Position numbers and translations under genes: made by a program
The notes under the pieces: generated by a model
Database searches by the model: none
Seen by the model: only the letters and a program-made list of their open reading frames with translations
What the model was told of the DNA's origin: nothing
Shown: positions 55,715-64,000 of the stretch, piece after piece
Numbering within the stretch: position 1 is the stretch's first letter
Layout of the letters: each line of letters opens with the position of its first letter
NCBI RefSeq assembly: GCF_047675955.1
Contig: NC_132914.1
Coordinates: 44,726,521 to 44,790,520 of the forward strand
Reading direction: 5' to 3'
Source of the DNA: Chlorocebus sabaeus
Lineage: Eukaryota > Chordata > Mammalia > Primates > Cercopithecidae
Length of the DNA stretch: 64,000 bases

Positions 55715-56144
55715 TGATATGGTTTGAATCTGTGTCTCTGCCCAAATCTTATGTTGAATTGTAATCCCCAATGATAGAGGTAGGGCGTGGTGGGAGGTGA
55801 TTGGATCATGGGGGTAGAGTTCTCATGAAAGGTTTAATGCCATCCCTGTTGGTGCTGTTCTCATAATAGTGAGGAAGTTCTTGTGAGATATGCTTGTTTA
55901 AACGTATGTAGCAGCTCCCCACTCTCTTTCTTGCTCCTACTCTGACCATGTAAGATGAGCCTGCTTCCCCTTTGCCTTCTGCCATGATTGTAACTTTCCT
56001 GAGGCTTCCCCTGAAGCTGAGCAGACGGCCAGCATCATGCTTCCTGTACAGCCTGCAGAAACGTGAGCCAATTAAATCTCTTTTCTTTATAAATTACCCA
56101 GTCTCAGGCATTCCTTTATAGTAATGCAAGAATGGACTAATACA
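55715..56144 (+). mobile_element. Solo MST-type MaLR LTR inserted in L1
   Basis: Starts TGATATGGTTTGAATCTGTG and ends GGACTAATACA. Contains GGGAGGTGATTGGATCATGG and TTATAAATTACCCAGTCTCA. GATGC (55710-55714) and GATAC (56145-56149) are the 5-bp target duplication, one mismatch. Confidence 0.93.
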
Positions 56145-56149
56145 GATAC

Positions 56150-56949
56150 CCTTTATTTCTTTCTCTTGTCTTATTGCTCTAGCTAGGACTTCCAATACTA
56201 TGTCAAATAATAGCAGTGAAAGTGGGCATCCTTGTCTTGTTCCAGACCTTTGAGAAAATGCTTTCAGTTTTTCCTCATTTAACATAATACTAGCTGTGGG
56301 TAGTCTGTCATATGTGGCTTTTATTGCGTTGGGGTATGTTCCTTCTATAAACAGTTTTGTGAAGGTTTTTATCATGAAGGGATGTTGAATTTTATCATAT
56401 GCTCATTCAGCATCAATTGAAATGATCATATGTTTTTTGTCCTTCATTCTGTTGATATGATGTATCACACTGACTGATTTGCATATGCTGAACCTTCTAT
56501 GCATCCTTGGGATAAACCCCACTTGGTCATGATAAATTATCTGTCTAATGTATTGTTGAATTGAGTTTGGTAGTATTTTGTTGAGTATTTCTGCATCAAT
56601 GTTCATCAGGGATATCGGCCTGTAGTTTTCTTTTTTTGTTGTGTCTCTGTCTGATTTTGGTATCAGGATAATACTGGCCTCATAGACTGAGTTTGGAAGT
56701 ATTCCCTCCTCTTCTACTTTTTGGAATAGTTTGAGTAGGATTAATATTCGTTATTCTTTACATGTTTGATAAAATTCAGCAGTGAAGCCATTAGGTCATG
56801 GGCTTTTCTTTGCCAGAAGACTTCTTATTATGGCTTTGATCTCATTACTTGTTACTGGTCTGTTCAGGTTTTGGATTTCTTCATGATTCAATCTTTGTAG
56901 TTTGTCTGTGTCTAGGAATTTATCCATTTCTTCTAGGATTTCGCTTTTC
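56150..56949 (-). repeat. L1PB/L1MA-type L1 (minus), segment 4
   Basis: 56094-56375 in reverse reads SGTRQGCPLSLLLFDIVLEV (RT motif B) and 56403-56606 reads DQVGFIPRMHRRFSI. The copy is 5'-truncated at about 56949. Confidence 0.9.
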
Positions 56950-57012
56950 TAACACATTCCCAGGTGATGCTGATGCTACTGGTCTGTGATGCACACTTTG
57001 AGATCCACTACT
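56950..57012 (+). mobile_element. MER5A-type copy 2, right part
   Basis: TTCTAACACATTCCCAGGTG, ATGCTGATGCTACTGGTCTG and CACTTTGAGATCCACTA complete the element started at 52944. Confidence 0.85.
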
Positions 57013-57771
57013 CCAGATGGAACTCAGGTCCAGCTGCTGGGGCACCTTATGTGTACACACTCAAGCCAAAGGTAAGAGCCACAATTGGCTCTACCAGGGA
57101 GGTAGGTGATATACAGCAAGTTCAGCAAGTTGCTGGCTCTTTTTCAGAGCACTGGAAGAACATCCTGGTGGTCTTCTTGGCTGCAAAGATCAGTGGCCTT
57201 TAAGCCTCGGAGAAGGAGTAGATTTGGCCCATTTGTTTAACTCTCCTGCCAAAGAGACCAGCAGGCTTTTCAGGAACACCCACCTGTGCTAGTGCCATCT
57301 GTCTCCCCACAGAGAGCTACAAATCTCCTCAGAGCCAATCTGATACTGGCCTCCAGGCTCTGATTCCAACTACAGGGCAAAATTCCTGCCCCAGCTACCA
57401 GATTTCTCCATCCATCACTACTTAGATTAAGGCCATGCTTCACTCCTCCAGGCTCAGCCTGTCTTCCAACTGCAAGAACCACTGAGCTCATAAAGGAGTG
57501 CAATTGGATTGGTGCGATAGAGGAGGAACAAGGAACACTATCTTCCAAACTTCTCAAGTGTTTAGTAGGAGAAAAGCTGGAACTAGAAGAGTCAGAAAGG
57601 TCCTATGGAAGATGGACATGTTGAGCCTTAAAGAATGGGTGGACTTAGGACTGGGAAAGGAAGAGGTAAAGTAGATACAGCCTATTTTAAGACATAAAAT
57701 CAGGAAACCGTGTGTGATGATTACCCTGAATGGAATTTCTGGGAGTCATGGCACATAAAATTGGTTGAATA
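57013..57771. other. Unassigned, moderately GC-rich DNA
   Basis: Short frames exist (57270-57557, minus) but show no domain and no supported splice sites. The region resembles unique intergenic sequence. Confidence 0.4.
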
Positions 57772-57784
57772 AAATTTGATTCTG

Positions 57785-58080
57785 GCAGGGATCGATGACT
57801 CACATCTGTAATCACAGCACTTTGGAAGGCAAAAGCAGGTGAATCACTTGAGGTCAGGAGTCCAGGACCAGCCTGGCCAACACAGTGAAACCCCATCTGT
57901 ACTAAAAATTCCAAAATAATTAACTGGGCTTGGGAGTGCATGCCTGTAATCCCAGCTACTCAGGAGACTGAGGCAGGAGAATTGCTTAAACCCAGGAAGC
58001 AGAGGCTGCACTGAGCTGAGATTGCACCATAGCACTCCAGCCTGGGTGAAAGGGTGAGACCCTATCTCAAAAAGAAAAGA
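57785..58080 (+). repeat. AluS-type element with 13-bp duplication
   Basis: Full diverged Alu. AAATTTGATTCTG (57772-57784) and AAACTTGATTCTG (58081-58093) flank it. Confidence 0.92.
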
Positions 58081-58199
58081 AAACTTGATTCTGATCAAGG
58101 AAATCTATGATTGCTAGACTGATAAATTTTGAGTTTCATTTTGAATATGGTAGAAAGCAAGATGACATAGTGAAATAGCATGAATTTTTTGGCTCAAAG

Positions 58200-58360
58200 T
58201 GAATTAGCATGAACTAATGCCAACTGGGCATTTCCTAGCTTTATGAACTTGGGCAAACTGCTTAATTCTCTGACCTTGATCCTGTAAAATGGAGATAGCT
58301 ATGCCTTCGTCCAGATCTCTTATTAGGTGATCATATGTGTAAAAGATAAAGACTGGCACA
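58200..58360 (+). repeat. MIR relic
   Basis: TTTATGAACTTGGGCAAACTG, then CTGTAAAATGGAGATAGC, is the MIR core. Confidence 0.65.
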
Positions 58361-58413
58361 GGACTGAACCTCTCTTCCTTTCCTGGTGGTATTGAGTTGG
58401 GGAGGAACTGTCT

Positions 58414-58640
58414 CCTGAGATCCTGCTCAGATCAGCTGCCTAGAGGAAACAGCAATGTTGTTGAGGGAAAGAGGTTAAGAATGTGACAAGGAGAAATCAT
58501 TCTGAAACAGACAAGGCTGAGAAGGTACCAAAATGTATTTGTGTGTTTGTGAGGGCAGTTTTTTGAGAGACAAGTTGTTGAAAAAAGCAGTGAGGAAGAC
58601 AGGACAATAAAGAGGAGAAAATCAACTGAGACAGTGAAGT
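58414..58640. repeat. Unassigned ancient repeat related to 48480-48640
   Basis: Shares CAGCTGCC(T)AGAGGA, TTGAGGGAAAGAGGTTAAGAA-like and CCAAAATGTATTTG-like blocks in the same order as 48496-48615. Probably one old family, not named. Confidence 0.4.
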
Positions 58641-58864
58641 AAGAAGAAACTCAAGATTTCCTTCACATTTTTGACTCAAAGCAGCCATGTAGTAGACATA
58701 GAAAGTGTCACAGAATGACCTATCGGGCATTAAATCGGATGGTTAAACTATGGCGGGTAGTAGAAGGAAGAAACCAACCACCAAAAAAGTTGTAGATTCC
58801 TTCAGAAGCTGATATGTAACTTAAAGTAACTTTTTCGAAATTCAGAATTATTTATCTCCTGTTT

Positions 58865-59150
58865 GTTTGTTTTGACAGAGTCTCCCTCTATCGCCAGGCT
58901 GGAGTGCAGTGGCACACTCTTGGCTCACTACAACCTCCGCCTCCTGGTTTCAAGCAATTCTCCTGCCTCAATCTCCTGAGTAACTGGGATTACAAGTGCC
59001 CGCCACCACGCCCAGCTAATTTCTGTATTTTTAGTAGAGACAGGGTTTCACTGTGTTAGCCAGGATGGTCTCAATCTCTTGACCTTGTGATCTGCCCGCC
59101 TTAGCCTCCCAAAGTGCTGGGATTACAGGTATGAGCCACCGTGCCCAGTC
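58865..59150 (-). repeat. AluS-type element (minus)
   Basis: Antisense Alu from GACAGAGTCTCCCTCTATCG to ACCGTGCCCAGTC, with the poly-T replaced by (TTTG)n. Confidence 0.9.
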
Positions 59151-59592
59151 TTTTAGCTCCTTAACTCTGTACATATACACATACTTTTTTTTTTTTCTTA
59201 AACATAAAAAAGCGAAATGTCTATGATATTTATAATGGAAGTTGGGCCATCCTGCCAAAGAAGATTCATAGTCACTAATTTTAAGATGAATATGATTAAT
59301 CTCTGAAGTACCAGAAGAAAAATGTAATGCCCAAATAAGAGATACTATCTTCATCAATTGTTTAAGTATTAATCTAAAAGGAGAGATTTCAGATCTTTAA
59401 AAAAATGATTATACGAAGCTCACAAATATTTCTCAAGTGTATCGTATGTTTTAAAAGCCCGAAGAAAATGTCTATGGTAAATGCTGCAGATGCTTTGAAG
59501 ACTATTCTTATTCAGATCAATTAAAATAAATATGTATGCAAAAGTGTCTAGCATGATGGCCAGCAAACAACAAGTTTAATAAATGTTAGGGA

Positions 59593-60066
59593 GGGGCCAG
59601 GCATGGTGGCTCACACCTGTAATCCCAGCACTTTGGAAAGCTGAGGCAGGCCCATCACTTGAGACCAGGAGTTTGAGATCAGCCTGGGAAACATAGTGAG
59701 ACTCTGTCTCTATAAAAAAATATATATATGGCCTGGTGAGGTGGCTCACACCCATAATCCCAGCACTTTGGAAGGCTGAGGAGGGTGGATTACTTGAGGC
59801 CAAGAATTCAAGACCAGCCTGGCCAACATGGAGAAACTCCAGCTCTAGGAAAAAATACAAAAATTAGCCAGGCATGGTGGCCTACGCTTGTAATTCCAGC
59901 TGCTCGGGAGGCTGAGGCAGAAGAATCGCTTGAACCCGGGAGGTGGAGGTTGCAGTTAGCAGAGACTGTGCCACCGCACTCCAACCTAGGCTACAGAGTG
60001 AGACTCAATCCCAAAAACAAACAAACAAAGCAAACAAACAAAATAAACAAATAAATAAATAAATAC
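59593..60066 (+). repeat. Three-monomer Alu (extra left arm plus full dimer)
   Basis: Left monomer 59593-59723, a TATATATATG linker, then a complete Alu 59729-60005 with a long (CAAA)n/(TAAA)n tail. The perfect duplication AATGTTAGGGA (59582-59592 and 60067-60077) encloses the whole unit, and no leftover right monomer follows. Confidence 0.85.
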
Positions 60067-60077
60067 AATGTTAGGGA

Positions 60078-60361
60078 AATCAAATTAAGCTCTTTAACTC
60101 AAATTTAATCTGAAGTACCATCAAGACTTCCGCTTCCTTTGGCTGTGCTTTGGCATACTCTACCTACTGGTCCTGGTATGCCTCAGTTCCTCTTGCTGTT
60201 AGTGCCTCATCTATTCCAACATTTACCTTTTTTAGATCCATGCCTAAAAGGAATGAATATGACAGTTCTGTAAAAGGATACAAAAGTAATTTATATACAC
60301 TTTTGCACATCTGGAATTTAATTTTTTTAAGTGGTTCTCTGCCTTTTCTACCTCAGAGCAT
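60078..60361. other. Unassigned DNA
   Basis: No feature recognised. Confidence 0.4.
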
Positions 60362-60585
60362 AGAGATTAAGTGCATAGCCCCTGGGGTCAGAGAGATGCA
60401 AGTTCAAATCCTGGGCCTCCCACTTAGACTATTAACTTGAGCAAGTTACTTAGCATCACTGAGCATTAGTTTCCTCATCTGTAAAATGGGAGTTAAAACT
60501 CTGTACTTCAAATGAGATAATGTAGGTAAAGATGTGGCAACGTGTCAGATGCGTAGTAAGCCTTGATAAGCAATGCTGGGTATTG
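60362..60585 (+). repeat. MIR element
   Basis: CTTGAGCAAGTTACTTAGCA, TTTCCTCATCTGTAAAATGGG and GATGCGTAGTAAGCCTTGAT give a nearly complete MIR. Confidence 0.85.
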
Positions 60586-61168
60586 TGACTTATAGCGTGT
60601 ATAACTGTAATAACTATATACCATATATATCTAGATAATATACATCTATAATTATTTTTAAACACCCTTATAATATCCCTCCTTAAATTCCTATAATTCT
60701 GCAGTTTGATATTTAGAATAGGAAAAGTGAATCACAAATTGTAAAAGAAATATAATTGCTAGTTGAGTAGAATATTTACAGTTAATATATGGTGCTGGCT
60801 TTATCTTAGAACTATAATCTAGAGATGTATATTGACTTTGAAAAAGATTACATTATCCTAGATACAAAGTGGAAAAGTGCTCATAATATCTGGGCAACAA
60901 AAACAAGTTGAATGTAAAAGTATTTATTCACTTTTGGACTCTCATATTAATTTGAACTGGCAAATTGATATTAACTTGCACAGTATCTTTATATCCATGA
61001 ATTAAATTAATTCAGAGCTTTTTTCCAAAGGAGCCAAGCCTCATTAATAATTTTATTTGGTTGTTATCTAGAATGTTGTAACAATTTCTAAATGTCAGGT
61101 TATAGAAATTTCTAGTATACAGAAATCTCATTTCAGAATTCAGAAACCTTTTTGTTTACTTCTTTCAG
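60586..61168. other. Unassigned AT-rich DNA
   Basis: No gene or repeat recognised. Confidence 0.45.
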
Positions 61169-61191
61169 TGTGTATGTATGTATGTATGTAT
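61169..61191 (+). repeat. (TGTA)n at Alu tail
   Basis: Five or six TGTA units directly abutting the antisense Alu head, a usual site of microsatellite birth. Confidence 0.9.
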
Positions 61192-61476
61192 TTTGAGATG
61201 GAGTTTCACTCTTGTTGTCCAGGCTACAGTGTAATGGTGCAATCTCGGCTCACCGCAACCTCTGCCTCCCAGGTTCAAGCAATTCCTCCTGCCTCAGCCT
61301 CCCAGGTAGCTGGGATTACAGGCACCCACCACCATGCCCAGCTGATTTTGTGTATTAGTAGAGACAGAGTTTCACCTTGTTGGTCAAGCTGATCTCGAAC
61401 TCCTGACCTCAGGTGATCTGCCCACCTCGGCCTCCCAAACTGCTGGGATTACAGGCGTGAGTCACCGTGCCTGGCC
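61192..61476 (-). repeat. AluS-type element (minus)
   Basis: GAGATGGAGTTTCACTCTTG to GTCACCGTGCCTGGCC; complete. Confidence 0.92.
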
Positions 61477-61502
61477 TATTTATTCATTTTTAATTTCATT
61501 TC

Positions 61503-61635
61503 TTTTTTTTTTTTTTTTAGAGACAGGGTGTTGCTACATTGCTCAGGCTGGTCTTGAATTCCTGGGCTTAAGCCATCCTCCCACCTCTGCCTCCCCAGTT
61601 AATGAGATTATAAGCAGGAGGCATCACACCCAGCC
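61503..61635 (-). repeat. Monomeric Alu (FLAM-like, minus)
   Basis: T17 head, then GAGACAGGGTGTTGCTACATT and CATCACACCCAGCC; a single antisense left arm. Confidence 0.82.
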
Positions 61636-61769
61636 TGCTCCTTTTAATACTGGTATGCCCTAGCCAATGGTTCTTTAAATAATATTACTGCTCAATATCA
61701 TCCTTATTAAAAAGTGGCTGGATTTCATACTAAAATCAGGAAAACATAAGGAAGAGAAGTACAACATTG

Positions 61770-62580
61770 TGATTTATAATAAGGAATACATATTTTGGTC
61801 TTTATCCTCAATTCCTGGCACAGAGCTCCTAAAACCCTTGTAATTTCCTAAGCAATAGGGGTGCTAGGTGCGTCTTTGTTCCCAATATTTTTTTCCCCAG
61901 TTCCTGATGCAGAGCTCCTAATCCCTTGGAAACCCCTGGGTGACAACAGTGTCTTTTTTTCTAATGAGGCAACCCTCAGTAGGTTCTTGGATGAAGGCTG
62001 GACACCAGAAAAACCAAGCCATGATTAGAAGCTTGGAAACTTCAGACCCATTCTCCATCCTCTGGGTTTCAGAGACCTTCTGGATTGCTGAACACCTGGA
62101 GGTGCTGGGAGGGTGGCATGACCATGCCCCTTGCCCCATACCTTGTCCTATGCATCTCTTCCATCTGGCTGTTCATTTGTGTCTCTTAAAATATTTTTTC
62201 TAATAAGCTGGCAATAACAAGTAAACTGTTCTCCTGGGTTCTATAAGCCATTCTCATAAATTATTGAACCTGAGACGGAGTCATGGGAACCTCCAATTTG
62301 TAGCCAAGTCCAGTAGAAGTTATGGTAACCTGAGGATCTACTACTTGCAGTTGGCGTCTGAAGTGGTGGATAGCCTCATGGGACTGAGCCCTTCGCCTGT
62401 GGGATCTGACGCTATTTCTAGTGTCAACTGGTGTCGGAATATGGGTCAGTGTGGGAAAAAAAAATCCACACATCTGTTCACAGAAGCATTGAATGTTGAG
62501 AGTAGGGTAGGAAGAAAATCCAGATTTTTCACTAAACCGGAAGTCAAAGCTATCTCCAATGAGGATGGCAGGAAGATACA
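61770..62580 (+). repeat. Ancient repeat, possibly L1ME-type 3'UTR or LTR
   Basis: GTTCATTTGTGTCTCTTAAAA, GGAGTCATGGGAACCTCCAA, TTGGCGTCTGAAGTGGTGGA, GTGGGATCTGACGCTATTTC and AAATCCACACATCTGTTCAC form a series I recognise from an old interspersed repeat. I cannot fix its class. The 107-codon frame at 62264 runs across it and is not supported as a gene. Confidence 0.45.
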
Positions 62581-63249
62581 GTTGTGACTGAGTAAAGAAA
62601 GAAGTAGCGGAGAGAAAGCAAAAGGACTGTCTCCTTGGAATAAACTGAGCAGTCCCACATGAAACACCAGCTGTGAACTCTGAGATGCCTCAGAGCAGGA
62701 GTAAGTAGCCTAGGCTGTGTTAATCGAGGCTCTGGAGGACAGGAAAGGGAATGCTATCCAGTTATACAGTGCCCAATCAACACAAATACTCATCTGGGGG
62801 CATATGAGGAAATGCTGCAAAGGGATGACTAACCCTCGGCACTGGAAGGACTGGCAGTGCCTACCTAAATGATTTACTGAGGGAAATTACCTTGTGTATT
62901 GAGATTAAGATTGTCAGGTTTTATTTAATCATTGGAGAAATTGGAGAGAAATATCTCCTCATATAAGAGAGCATTTTGGCTGACTGACTGCTAATGTCGT
63001 GACTGACACGGTCACCCCATTCCTCACTGTGTTTCCAATCACCCTCACACTAAACCCGTATGGAGCCTTTGATGTATATGGAGTCTTCTGCTTCGTGACT
63101 GATTAGAGGACACGAGTTTTGTTGAGAGAATGTCTCAAAAGACAGGGGAGAGATGATGATTATAGCACCTATGTTGTACTGATGCCTTAGTCCAACCTGG
63201 TGGTGGGGTGGGGGGGGGGGGGACTAGAAACTGGAGGAATGTCCCCAAA
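62581..63249. other. Unassigned DNA with a G13 run
   Basis: Runs of G at 63204-63222 (GGTGGGGT then 13 G) could form a G-quadruplex. No gene recognised. Confidence 0.45.
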
Positions 63250-63268
63250 AGAATGTTTGAGGTTCTGG

Positions 63269-63550
63269 GTCAGTCGCGGTAGCTCATACCTGTAATCCCA
63301 GCACTTTGGGAGGCCAACGCGGGCAGACCACCTGAAGTCAGGAGTTTGAGACAAGCCTGGCCAACATGATGAAACCCCGTCTCTACTAAAAATACAAAAA
63401 TTAGCCCTGTATGGTGGCACACACCTGTACTACTCAGGAAACTGAGGCAGGAGAATCGCTTGAACCCGGGAGGTGGGGGTTGCAGTGAGCCAAGATTGCG
63501 TCACTGCACTCCAGCCTGGGTGACAGAGTGAGACCCTGTCTCAAAAAAAA
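63269..63550 (+). repeat. AluS-type element with 19-bp duplication
   Basis: Full Alu with a 10-bp deletion in the right arm. AGAATGTTTGAGGTTCTGG is perfect at 63250-63268 and 63551-63569. Confidence 0.95.
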
Positions 63551-63569
63551 AGAATGTTTGAGGTTCTGG

Positions 63570-64000
63570 CCATCGAATTAGTGCCAGATGCTGACAGATC
63601 TATTTTCTTGGGAGACTTTAAGGTTCTGGGAGAGGGTAAAGGCCAGAAGCTGGAAGAATAGAAAGGACTCTAAATGTAATCAGATCTGCTTAAGGGCCCA
63701 CATGACCAAGGGTAGCAGAGAATTAGAAAGAGGGCCTTTCTCCCTTCCTCTGTACAAAATCCCACACCACACTCATACCCGAGAATACAGGACCTTTGGC
63801 ATAGACACCAGCATCCTCACCTCAGACAGTGGTGGCTGGCTGTGGTGGTTGGCTGTGGTAGGGACTAGATGGCGGACAGGCATCAGGAAGTGCAGCTGGA
63901 GGAGGACCCAGTGGATGCCATGTGCTGACTGCATTTGACAGACTGGTATGTGGACAGGTGCAAAGCACCCACTTGTAAAAAGTCTCCAGCATAAGTAGGG
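63570..64000. other. Unassigned DNA to window end
   Basis: A 116-codon frame (63588-63938) has no recognisable domain. No repeat family is evident. Confidence 0.4.

Noticed and set aside
62264..62587. 107-codon plus-strand frame
   Set aside because: Lies across an ancient interspersed repeat; no domain seen.
63588..63938. 116-codon plus-strand frame near the window end
   Set aside because: No domain, signal or homologue recognised; length is expected by chance in this composition.
1..64000. tRNA, snRNA, Y RNA, 7SK or rRNA genes
   Set aside because: Reading both strands for familiar cores gave none; MIR and Alu contain tRNA- or 7SL-derived promoters but are repeats.

Overview
This window is primate nuclear DNA, not microbial. 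It holds about 24 Alu elements, many L1 copies of different ages, MIR and L2 relics, ERVL-MaLR LTRs and internal sequence, and Tigger and MER5A DNA transposons. I found no host protein-coding exon, tRNA, snRNA or CRISPR array that I can support. The 5'-truncated young Alu at 50694-50883 has the right-monomer motif GAGATCCGGCCACTGC and the arm GGGCGAGGTGGCGGG. I associate these with Old World monkey AluYR-type elements rather than human AluY, so a cercopithecid such as a macaque is my best guess (moderate confidence; human is the alternative).

Layout. 1-1.7 kb: old L1 (+) cut by two Alus. 1.7-4.6 kb: mostly unassigned, one Alu. 4.6-8.5 kb: old L1 (-) with an Alu. 9.6-9.9 kb: solo MaLR LTR. 11.15-11.77 kb: processed IFITM2/3-type pseudogene (-). 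12-16.9 kb: MIR/L2 relics and a degenerate TG tract. 16.9-19.6 kb: internally deleted old L1 (+) with a GC-rich 5' end. 19.6-30.3 kb: a minus-strand MaLR provirus split by Tigger DNA and by an Alu, with a full-length 6.17 kb L1 inside the Alu. 30.3-39 kb: unassigned DNA, L2/MIR, and an MLT2-like LTR holding a complete small Tigger-type element. 39.3-52.7 kb: a mosaic of minus-strand L1s interrupted by Alus and LTRs. 52.7-57 kb: two MER5A copies, the second split by a 3.9 kb L1PB/L1MA-type copy that itself carries an MST LTR, an AluY and two anomalous templated insertions. 57-64 kb: Alus, MIR, an unusual three-monomer Alu and unassigned DNA.

The main object is the L1 at 22768-28937. It has a 1,028-bp 5'UTR, an ORF1 broken by one frameshift and one nonsense codon, a canonical 63-bp spacer, an uninterrupted 1,274-codon ORF2, a 3'UTR with G-tract and AATAAA, a 17-base A tail and a perfect 14-bp target-site duplication. 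ORF2 stays open although it carries two small deletions that appear to compensate each other, and the endonuclease has Pro at residue 228, where I expect Ser.

The least ordinary structures are not genes. They are three non-retroposon insertions that look templated: a 79-bp direct copy (52131/53352), a perfect 70-bp inverted copy with snap-back sequence (55371/55617) and a 94-bp inverted copy (45578/48421). All lie within about 10 kb and suggest repeated template switching. I see no new gene system. Repeat-family names come from pattern recognition, without any database search.
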